From NCBI RefSeq assembly GCF_003952505.1, contig NZ_CP034450.1, forward strand, positions 806,001 to 870,000: a stretch of DNA of 64,000 nt. Reading direction: 5' to 3'. Under the pieces are notes generated by a model, which saw only the letters and a program-made list of their open reading frames with translations, did no database searches and was not told the DNA's origin. Made by a program: the position numbers and the translations under genes. Of the stretch, positions 7,652-14,295 are shown in pieces; positions within the stretch are counted from its first letter, which is position 1, and each line of letters opens with the position of its first letter. This DNA is from Mesorhizobium sp. M4B.F.Ca.ET.058.02.1.1. GTDB taxonomy: Bacteria; Pseudomonadota; Alphaproteobacteria; Rhizobiales; Rhizobiaceae.

Positions 7652-9050
7652 CGGCTGGCGCCCTCGCTGGTATCAGCGCAAGGCTTGGGACACATGGGAG
7701 CGCGGCTGCAAGCGCCAGCTCCTGTTCTGGCATCGCCGCGCCGGTAAGGACGAGATCAACCTGAACATGCACGCGGTGTCCGCTCATGAGCGGCCAGGGA
7801 CCTATTGGCACATGCTGCCCGAGGCCGCACAGGCGCGCAAAGCGATCTGGAATGCGGTCAACCCTCACACCGGCAAGCGAAGGCTGTTCGAGGCCTTCCC
7901 GGAACCGCTGATCGAGAACATGAACGACAACGAGATGTTCGTTCGGTTCAAGGTCGGCTCGACGTTTCAGGTGGTCGGATCGGACAACTTCAACAGCCTG
8001 GTCGGCGCGCCGCCGGTGGGCATCACGTTCTCGGAATGGGCGTTGGCCAATCCGGCGGCGTGGGCCTACCTGTCGCCGATCCTGGCCGAAAATGGTGGGT
8101 GGGCATCCTTCATCACCACGCCGCGCGGCAACAACCACGCCAAGGGCATGCTCGACGCGGTGAAGGGCAATGTCTTTGACCCGGTGACAAACCCACGCGG
8201 CTGGTTCAGCGAGGTACTATCGGCTTCCGCCACCGGCGCCATTGACGAAGTGACGATCGAGGAGCAGCGGGCGATCTATGTGGGCCTGTTCGGCAAGGAA
8301 ACGGCCGACATGCTCATTGACCAGGAATATTACTGTTCCTTCGCAGGTGCGCTGATTGGCTCCTATTGGGGCGCTGAGATAGCCCGAGCTGAGCGGATGG
8401 GGCGCATCGGCACTGCGTTCGACATCGATCCCAAGCATCCGGTGCATACCGCGTGGGATCTCGGCAAGGCGGTCAACAACCCGATCTGGTGCTTCCAGGT
8501 CATCGACGGCGTGCCGATCATCGTCGACTTCTACGTCCCTGACAGCGAGGACCTTGAAGACTGGTGCAAATGGCTCGACGAGCAGGGCTACCACGGCGAC
8601 GATTATGTTCCGCACGACATCCTGCATCCGCAGTGGGGAACGAAGCGCACGCGGCTCGACACGCTGAAGGCGCACGGTCGCAAGCCGAAGATGGTGGGCA
8701 TGGTCAGCCTGGCCGAGGGCAACAACGCCGGCCTGCAGACGATCAAGGTGGCGCGCTTCAGGAACACCGACAGCGTCACCGACGGCGTCGAGGGCCTGAA
8801 GGCCTACCGCCGCGAATATGACGACGAGAAGAAGACGTTCCGCGACATCCCGGTCAAGAATTGGGCCGAGCACTATGCGTCCGCGTTCCGGTATCTTGGC
8901 CTCGCGTGGCGTCAGGCAATCGTCGCGGCCGAGAAGCCCGCAGGTGACAAGGGTGCATATGTCGGCCAGGCGGACGGCACGATACGCAGCCAGCAGACGG
9001 TGAAAGAAGCGGTTGACGCGATGGTCAGGCGTCGCCGCGCTCGTTCATGA
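7626..9050 (+). CDS. terminase large subunit
   Basis: 474 residues. It packages phage DNA into the prohead by ATP hydrolysis and cuts concatemers. The ATPase half shows a Walker A variant HRRAGKDE near residue 38 and a Walker B-like ITFSEWAL near 138. The nuclease half has acidic clusters DLGK, DFYVPDSEDLEDW and VPHDILHPQWG. The start ATG lies inside the preceding small-terminase gene. Thirty bases near its 3' end are imperfectly repeated just after the gene, at the edge of the inserted secreted-protein gene. Confidence 0.92.
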   Translation: MPTIQLPNNGWRPRWYQRKAWDTWERGCKRQLLFWHRRAGKDEINLNMHAVSAHERPGTYWHMLPEAAQARKAIWNAVNPHTGKRRLFEAFPEPLIENMNDNEMFVRFKVGSTFQVVGSDNFNSLVGAPPVGITFSEWALANPAAWAYLSPILAENGGWASFITTPRGNNHAKGMLDAVKGNVFDPVTNPRGWFSEVLSASATGAIDEVTIEEQRAIYVGLFGKETADMLIDQEYYCSFAGALIGSYWGAEIARAERMGRIGTAFDIDPKHPVHTAWDLGKAVNNPIWCFQVIDGVPIIVDFYVPDSEDLEDWCKWLDEQGYHGDDYVPHDILHPQWGTKRTRLDTLKAHGRKPKMVGMVSLAEGNNAGLQTIKVARFRNTDSVTDGVEGLKAYRREYDDEKKTFRDIPVKNWAEHYASAFRYLGLAWRQAIVAAEKPAGDKGAYVGQADGTIRSQQTVKEAVDAMVRRRRARS

Positions 9051-9123
9051 GAGTTGACGCTCAGGGCTCCTGGTTCGCCAGGGTCCCGATTGCATACGGG
9101 CCAGCAGACAGTCAAAGAAGGCG
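8982..9123. repeat. imperfect repeat of the terminase 3' end
   Basis: 8982-9012, inside the terminase gene, and 9093-9123, just past it, share about 85 percent identity over 31 bases, including CCAGCAGAC and AAAGAAG. The second copy abuts the stop codon of the minus-strand secreted-protein gene, so it looks like a leftover terminase end from recombination with a related phage that brought that gene in. Confidence 0.6.
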
Positions 9124-9124
9124 G

Positions 9125-9508
9125 CTATTCGGGCAACTGGTTACAGTGATCAGGCATTTTCCTGCCGAGAGCATATTCTCCTACCGCAACATAGTCAGGA
9201 TCAGTGCATCCGCCTGATACATCATCCCAATCACCAGGTGATCTTTTCCCCTGGAAGATCCAGCTGTTATGTTTCCGATTCAAGTCAACCGCGCAGGCAT
9301 CTGCGCCTAACCAAACTAGGTGGCCGTCTTTGTTGTTGACACCGTTTGTAATTCGAACGGCATCGTTGTCCGTTGGATCAAAGGAACGAATAACACATTG
9401 GAGGATGTGAGTGCACACCCATTTCGGGCTTCCGCACGTTGCCTGACTCGCGACTGTAGTGGTGAGCAACGCGGCACATGAGATAGCAGTCAGCAAAAGC
9501 ACTTTCAT
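9125..9508 (-). CDS. secreted cysteine-rich moron protein
   Basis: 127 residues with a clear Sec signal peptide (MKVLLLTAISCAALLTTTVA, cleavage near SQA-T). The mature part has six cysteines in CGS, VCTH, QCV, ACAV, GCTD and HCNQ, which suggests disulfides in the periplasm. The gene runs against the surrounding late genes and is bounded on one side by a second, partial copy of the terminase 3' end, the usual signature of a moron. No family was recognised. It may alter the lysogen's envelope, but that is a guess. Confidence 0.75.
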   Translation of the reverse strand: MKVLLLTAISCAALLTTTVASQATCGSPKWVCTHILQCVIRSFDPTDNDAVRITNGVNNKDGHLVWLGADACAVDLNRKHNSWIFQGKRSPGDWDDVSGGCTDPDYVAVGEYALGRKMPDHCNQLPE

Positions 9509-9562
9509 TTTTCCCCCAGAATGTGAGCCTTGTCGCTAAGCAGAACGGATTCATAGAGCGAA

Positions 9563-9584
9563 TGCAAGCGGCTTAGAGTTTCGC
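9563..9584. repeat. 22-bp direct repeat, copy 1
   Basis: The 22-mer that begins TGCAAGCGGCTTAGAG occurs again at 14249-14270 with one mismatch. Copy 1 is 44 bp before the first tail-fibre gene; copy 2 is 25 bp before the portal gene. The pair brackets the fibre-lysis-Ntn hydrolase cassette. Confidence 0.7.
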
Positions 9585-9628
9585 GGACGTCGCCCCGAAC
9601 ATGCGCCAGTCGATAGATTGGAGCAGCT

Positions 9629-11020
9629 ATGCCGCGCGCAGGTGGTGTCTATTCAGCCCCTCCGGGTACCAAGGGAACGCCGAACACCACGATCGAAAGC
9701 GCGAAGTACAACGCGCTGGTCGACGATCTGGTGGCGGACGCGAACGCAGCGAGGCCCGTCACGGCTGGCGGGTCCGGATCGAGCACGGCGGTAGGAGCTG
9801 CTGACAACTTCAACGCAGCTGGTGCCGATATGGCCTCGGCCGCGACTGTCAACCTGGCAAACACCACAGGTACGCTGGTCAACATCACAGGCACGGTCAC
9901 CATCACAGCGCTTGGCACGCTCGCTGCCGGCGCCGAGCGGGATCTCGTGTTCGCCGCGTCGCTGACCTTCACGCACAACGCTACGAGCTTGATCCTGCCA
10001 GGTGCAGCCAACATCACCACGGCGGCCGGCGACGTTGCCCGAATGCGTTCGCTTGGCGGCGGCAACTGGAAATGCCTTTCATACCAGCGGGCCGTAATCG
10101 CGCCCTATGCCGGGCCTTCCGGCACCGAAACGCTGAACAACAAGAGCCTGGTCGACAACACCACGTTCATCATCGACGAGGCCGACGCCACCAAGAAGGT
10201 GAAGCTTCAGGTCTCCGGCGTTTCCACCGGCACAACGCGCACGCTGACCGCGCCAGATGCCGACGGGACGGTTGCGATAAACTCGCGGCTGATCGGCAGT
10301 GGATTCCGCAATCTGAAGGTTCAGGTCACCAGCGACACACAGGTAACGATTACCGCCGACGCGCTTAGCGTCGAGGACGCGAGCGGCTATCTGGCGCGTC
10401 TCTCCGCCGTCAACGTCACGGCAGCCATCAATGCATCGGGCGCCAACGGCCTCGACACCGGCGCCGAGGCGGCAAGCACCTGGTACTATGCCTGGGTGAT
10501 CTGGAACGGCAACACGACGGCCGCTCTGATCTCCATGAGCGCCACGGCACCGACGATGCCCGGCGGGTACACTCACAAGCTGATGGTCGGCGCCATTCGC
10601 AATGACGGTTCATCGAACCTCTGGCGGACGCTTCAGTATGGCAGGGAATGCCGCATCGTCATTGGAACCAATCCGGCCGCCAGTGTCCTGATCGCGAGCG
10701 GGACCACTGGTGACCCGGCGGTGGGCACCTACACGGATCTGGACCTTTCGGCCTTTATTCCGCCTCTGGCGACCAAGGCGTACTTCACGGTCAGCAATGC
10801 CGTCGACACCGGGGCGGAACTGATCCTGTCGCCGAGTGCATCGTATGGCGGCGGAGCATCGTCCACCAATCCGTCCTATGCGTGCTTCATCGTCGCGTCC
10901 GCCGCGATCAACGGCTCCCTGCAAATGTACGTGCCGCTGGAGACCGCGCAGCACGTCTGGTGGGCCAGCGACAGCGGTTCGAACAAGCTCTTCATTCGTG
11001 GCTGGGAATTCAACCTCTAG
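9629..11020 (+). CDS. tail fibre / receptor-binding protein
   Basis: 463 residues, low in Cys and rich in Thr, Ala, Gly and Ser, with repeated beta-strand motifs typical of trimeric fibres. The N-terminus (MPRAGGVYSAPPGTKGTPN...SAKYNALVDDL) is the sort of conserved virion-attachment start seen in rhizobial phage fibres. The middle contains GTETLNNKSLVDNTTFIIDE, a known tail-fibre motif. It would bind the cell surface. It is the first gene of the lysis cassette and is followed after nine bases by the endolysin. Confidence 0.8.
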   Translation: MPRAGGVYSAPPGTKGTPNTTIESAKYNALVDDLVADANAARPVTAGGSGSSTAVGAADNFNAAGADMASAATVNLANTTGTLVNITGTVTITALGTLAAGAERDLVFAASLTFTHNATSLILPGAANITTAAGDVARMRSLGGGNWKCLSYQRAVIAPYAGPSGTETLNNKSLVDNTTFIIDEADATKKVKLQVSGVSTGTTRTLTAPDADGTVAINSRLIGSGFRNLKVQVTSDTQVTITADALSVEDASGYLARLSAVNVTAAINASGANGLDTGAEAASTWYYAWVIWNGNTTAALISMSATAPTMPGGYTHKLMVGAIRNDGSSNLWRTLQYGRECRIVIGTNPAASVLIASGTTGDPAVGTYTDLDLSAFIPPLATKAYFTVSNAVDTGAELILSPSASYGGGASSTNPSYACFIVASAAINGSLQMYVPLETAQHVWWASDSGSNKLFIRGWEFNL

Positions 11021-11029
11021 GAGCGTCAC

Positions 11030-11701
11030 ATGGACCGCAATTTCCAGCGGGCGCTCGCGCTCGTACTCAAGTCCGAAGGCGGCTGGTCGAACAATTCGGC
11101 CGATCCTGGCGGCGCCACAATGAAGGGCGTCACGCTGGCCAATTTCCGCCGCTACGTGAAGGCCAACGCCACCAAGGCCGACCTTCGCAAGATCACGGAT
11201 GAACAGATCGCCACGGTTTACCGGCGTTTCTACTGGGACGCCGTGGCGGGCGCCGAGCTGCCGGATGGCATTGACTATGCCGTCTTTGACTTTGCGGTGA
11301 ACAGCGGGCCGGGCAGGGCGGCGAAATACCTCCAGGCGGCGTGCGGCGTCGGCGTGGTGCAGGATGGCCGGATAGGACCGGCCACGCTCGCCGCGGTGCG
11401 GGCCAAGCCTGCCGGCGTCGTCATCGACACGCTCTGCGATGCCCGGTTGGCGTTCCTCAGGCGTCTGCCGACCTGGCCGACCTTCGGCAGGGGCTGGTCA
11501 AGCCGCGTGGTGTCAGTGCGCATCCAGGCTATGATGATGGCCGAGCCTGTTTTCGTTCAGCCCGTGCCGACTTCCACGGTCTCCGGCGCGGCGCAGCCGA
11601 GCGTGCCGCAAGCTCCTACGCCTGCCGCTGCCGCCAAGGAGCGCAATCCGCTCTGGGCTGCGCTGTTCGCATTCCTCAAAGCCATCTTCGGAAGGAACTG
11701 A
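11030..11701 (+). CDS. endolysin, glycoside hydrolase family 108
   Basis: 223 residues. Residues 1-165 match the GH108 muramidase pattern: Glu16 in KSEGGWSNN is the expected catalytic acid, with the PGGATMKGVT loop and FDFAVNSGPGRAAKYLQ after it (peptidoglycan-binding-3 region). A Pro/Ala linker (about 180-205) leads to a hydrophobic C-terminal helix (NPLWAALFAFLKAIF) that could hold it at the membrane. It cleaves peptidoglycan at lysis. Holin- and spanin-like genes follow directly. Confidence 0.9.
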   Translation: MDRNFQRALALVLKSEGGWSNNSADPGGATMKGVTLANFRRYVKANATKADLRKITDEQIATVYRRFYWDAVAGAELPDGIDYAVFDFAVNSGPGRAAKYLQAACGVGVVQDGRIGPATLAAVRAKPAGVVIDTLCDARLAFLRRLPTWPTFGRGWSSRVVSVRIQAMMMAEPVFVQPVPTSTVSGAAQPSVPQAPTPAAAAKERNPLWAALFAFLKAIFGRN

Positions 11702-11703
11702 CT

Positions 11704-11916
11704 ATGTGGGCCACGATACGCGCCTGGTTCAAAGATTCCGAAACCATCGTTTGGGCTCGGCTCCAAATGCTTGCTGGTGCGGTGCTGGTGGTGATCGCCA
11801 CGACCGATCCGACGCTGTTCAACCAGTACATCCCGGAGCGCTGGTTGCCGCTCTACATCGTCGGCTCCGGCATCGTGACGGAGTTTGCCCGCCGGCTGCG
11901 TGCAAAGGACATGTGA
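11704..11916 (+). CDS. small membrane protein of the lysis cassette (holin-like)
   Basis: 70 residues starting two bases after the endolysin stop. One clear membrane helix (MLAGAVLVVIA) and a second weaker one (LPLYIVGSGIVTEFA) end in a basic tail RRLRAKDM. The size, topology and position between endolysin and spanin genes fit a holin or antiholin; the call rests on this context. Confidence 0.65.
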   Translation: MWATIRAWFKDSETIVWARLQMLAGAVLVVIATTDPTLFNQYIPERWLPLYIVGSGIVTEFARRLRAKDM

Positions 11917-11917
11917 G

Positions 11918-12175
11918 ATGGTCGAGGTCTTCACCGCGCTCCTCGAATCGTTTCTGCACAATCCAGTCGTCATCGCGATCGGCGCGGGCATCGTCATGGC
12001 GGTTGGCGCATGGGTTAAGGGCCGTCTCTCCGGCGCCAAGGCAGAACGCAACAAGCAGGCTGTGGAGCGGGTGGCAGCCCGTGACGAGGCAGACAAGATC
12101 GACCAGGCCGTTGCTGGCATGTCTGACGCCGAGGTTCTGAAAGAGCAGGCCAAATGGTCGCGCCCAAAATTCTAG
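11918..12175 (+). CDS. Rz-like inner-membrane spanin candidate
   Basis: 85 residues: an N-terminal membrane helix (VVIAIGAGIVMAVGAWV) followed by a charged, helical segment (KAERNKQAVERVAARDEADKIDQ). The last 22 bases overlap the start of a lipoprotein gene in another frame, the classic Rz/Rz1 arrangement. Rz proteins span the periplasm with their lipoprotein partner to fuse inner and outer membranes at lysis. It is shorter than E. coli lambda Rz, so the call is provisional. Confidence 0.55.
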   Translation: MVEVFTALLESFLHNPVVIAIGAGIVMAVGAWVKGRLSGAKAERNKQAVERVAARDEADKIDQAVAGMSDAEVLKEQAKWSRPKF

Positions 12176-12342
12176 CCCTGGCTGCGTTCGTCGCCCTTGC
12201 CGCCTGCCAGCACGTGCGCGGCAGCTTCTGCGACCTCGAGAAGCCGAACCGCAATCCCGTCGAAGACATGACGTCGACCGAAGCGCGGTCGGCACTCGCG
12301 CACAATCTCAAAGGCGCCAAACTCTGCGGCTGGAGGCCATGA
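12154..12342 (+). CDS. Rz1-like outer-membrane lipoprotein (spanin)
   Basis: 62 residues with a lipoprotein signal peptide ending in the lipobox VALAAC, giving a mature lipoprotein of about 44 residues. It starts inside the preceding Rz-like gene. Unlike lambda Rz1 it is not especially proline-rich and has two more cysteines. Position, lipobox and gene overlap support the spanin role. Confidence 0.65.
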   Translation: MVAPKILALAAFVALAACQHVRGSFCDLEKPNRNPVEDMTSTEARSALAHNLKGAKLCGWRP

Positions 12343-12662
12343 TGCACGAATTCCTCGACTTCCTCGGCATCAAAGGCCCTGTAGTGGCTGCCGGCCTCGC
12401 TGGAGGCATCCTGCGGGCTCTGTCGCGCCACCGGTACAAGATCCGTGAGATGATCGCTTCGCCGATCTGTGGGGCGCTGGCGGCAGCTTACCTGACGCTG
12501 CCGACCGTCTCATGGTTCGAGGCGACGGGCCTCCCGATGCCTGACCCCACGGACGATACGACGACGCTTGCAGCAGCCTTCTTGATCGGGGTCAGCGCAA
12601 TGTGGATCTCGGACATCCTTTTTGAGTTCGTTATCCGAAAACTCAAGCCAGGCGACGGATGA
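12339..12662 (+). CDS. holin-like membrane protein
   Basis: 107 residues. Three hydrophobic helices can be drawn: VVAAGLAGGILRAL, ICGALAAAYLTL and LAAAFLIGVSAMWISDILF, followed by a basic tail. This matches the class I holin layout. It begins ATGATG overlapping the Rz1-like stop codon. It would open the inner membrane for the endolysin. Confidence 0.65.
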   Translation: MMHEFLDFLGIKGPVVAAGLAGGILRALSRHRYKIREMIASPICGALAAAYLTLPTVSWFEATGLPMPDPTDDTTTLAAAFLIGVSAMWISDILFEFVIRKLKPGDG

Positions 12663-12730
12663 CTGACTCATTCTTTGCAATTGTAGCCGGACTCTGCTTT
12701 TCTTCTCCCGTATTGGGGAGGGGAAAGAAC

Positions 12731-14031
12731 ATGACAGCGGAAATTGCTGTGATCAATAAGAGTGCTGTTGCTCTGGCTGCCGATAGCAAAGTCACGCTAT
12801 CGCGGGGTGGAAAGCAGAAAACCTACGACACCGTCGACAAGCTGTTTTCCATATCCAAGACAGAACCCGTCGGTGCAATGATATATGGAAATGCGGAGTT
12901 CATGCGTTTCCCGTGGGAGACCATCCTAAAAGAATACCGGCGTCGCGATCCTCGGAAGAAGTTTGACACGGTTTTTTTGTGGGCAGAGAACCTTTTCGAA
13001 TTCCTGCTCGGCTTCTTCCCTTTTAAGGAAGACGATGAGGATTTTGCTGCTCTCTCCATCGTAGAGGCTTGGTTGCAGCACTACTGGGAGACATGCGCCC
13101 GAGCATCCCAGGGACCCGACCAGTTCAAGGCGAACTACATTGCGGAGATCAAGGCTGCCATTTCCGAACTCAAGAAGTTGGATGACTTTTTAACCGACGA
13201 CGAATGGACCGCATTCCAGAAGCGGCTGGCGCCCAAGCTTGAGGCGGCGCTGAAGCGCGGGTTTCTCAGCCAGTTCGGTGATATCATCGAGGACCTTAGG
13301 ACATTCGCTGAGCTCACTATATACGGAAGGCCTATCCCTCGCCAGGTTCATCCGGTTTGGTCATAGCAGGATTTGGGGAAAAAGAGCTTCTTCCGTCACT
13401 GCAGGCGTTTCGGCTTGATGGCATTTTGTGCGGCCGTATCAAGGCTCTTGAAACGGACAAGTTCGACGCGACCAGGGAGAACCGTGGGGGCGTGATGCCG
13501 TTTGCTCAAACCGATATGGTCGATCGCTTCATGCAGGGGATCGATCCGGAATATGCAATCCAGCTTCACGAAAGCATCAAAGGACTATTGTATTCGAACG
13601 CTGTGGACACTGCACTGGCCCTTGGCCACTCCAAGGAGGACGTCGAAAGCAAGAGCGAAGCCTTCACAACCGCGACGCAAGCTGCAGTCGACAAATTCTG
13701 GGAATCCCACCAGCGCATCCGGCGGGAACGATTTGTGTCACCTATTGTTGATATGGCGATGAGTTTGCCGAAGGATGAGTTGGCGAATCTGGCAGAGTCG
13801 CTCGTGAGCCTAACGTCCTTGCAGCGTCGAGTATCACGGGAACTTGAGACCGTGGGAGGCGCAATTGACGTGGCTGTGATCTCGAAAGGCGACGGTTTTG
13901 TATGGATAAAGCGAAAGCACTATTTCAAAGCGGATCGAAATCTGCGCTTTGTAAATAGCTATTTCGCGGAGTACGGCGAGGGCACCAACGGAGGAGCGAT
14001 CGATGAACATGCCCCAGCGACGGCAGATTGA
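12731..14031 (+). pseudogene. proteasome-like Ntn-hydrolase family protein, frameshifted
   Basis: Two frames make one protein. Frame one (12731-13366) begins MTAEIAVINKSAVALAADSKVTL, after a strong GGGGAGGGG, which is the start pattern of bacterial Ntn hydrolases related to 20S proteasome beta subunits; removal of Met would expose Thr as nucleophile. Frame two (from about 13340 to 14031) begins SSGLVIAGFGEKELLPSL and has no start signal. One added C in the CCC run at 13336-13338 joins them without a stop, giving about 433 residues. It forms a moron unit with the following small gene and the terminator after that. Native function unknown; it may be proteolytic. Sequencing error is as likely as mutation. 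Confidence 0.7.
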
Positions 14032-14188
14032 CGTGGGTGGTCGGTTTACATCTTCGTCTGTTGAGCAAAAGCGTGCGATTGAAGAAGTGACGAAACAGAG
14101 CGTCGGACTGGCTTCTCGGGTCTATCAAAAGGCAATCGAAACGGAATTGAAGAAAAAGCCAACTGACGATCACAAGGCCAAGAAGTAA
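14003..14188 (+). CDS. small basic partner of the Ntn-hydrolase gene
   Basis: 61 residues, starting MNMPQRRQIDVGGRF and ending in a Lys-rich helix (AIETELKKKPTDDHKAKK). It overlaps the end of the Ntn-hydrolase gene by 29 bp and has GGAGGAGC just before its ATG, so translation is probably coupled. Its function is unknown; the tight linkage suggests a partner or substrate. Confidence 0.55.
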   Translation: MNMPQRRQIDVGGRFTSSSVEQKRAIEEVTKQSVGLASRVYQKAIETELKKKPTDDHKAKK

Positions 14189-14196
14189 GCTCTCAG

Positions 14197-14230
14197 GCCG
14201 CCTGTCGTTTCGGCGGGCGGCTTCTTGGTT
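14197..14230 (+). terminator. rho-independent terminator after the lysis/moron cassette
   Basis: An 11-bp stem (two G-U pairs) formed by GCCGCCTGTCG and CGGCGGGCGGC around a TTT loop, followed by TTCTTGGTT. It separates the moron unit from the portal operon. Confidence 0.75.
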
Positions 14231-14248
14231 CGACAGCGCACTCAGCAT

Positions 14249-14270
14249 TGCAAGCGGCTTAGAATTTCGC
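14249..14270. repeat. 22-bp direct repeat, copy 2
   Basis: Differs by one base from 9563-9584 and lies just before the portal gene, after the terminator. It may carry promoter-like information for the late operon or mark the edge of the inserted cassette. Confidence 0.7.
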
Positions 14271-14295
14271 ATTCGCCGCCGCCATCCTGTCCGCC

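Noticed and set aside
13330..13366. Programmed -1 frameshift in the Ntn-hydrolase gene
   Set aside because: No slippery heptamer or following pseudoknot is visible; one missing C explains the break.
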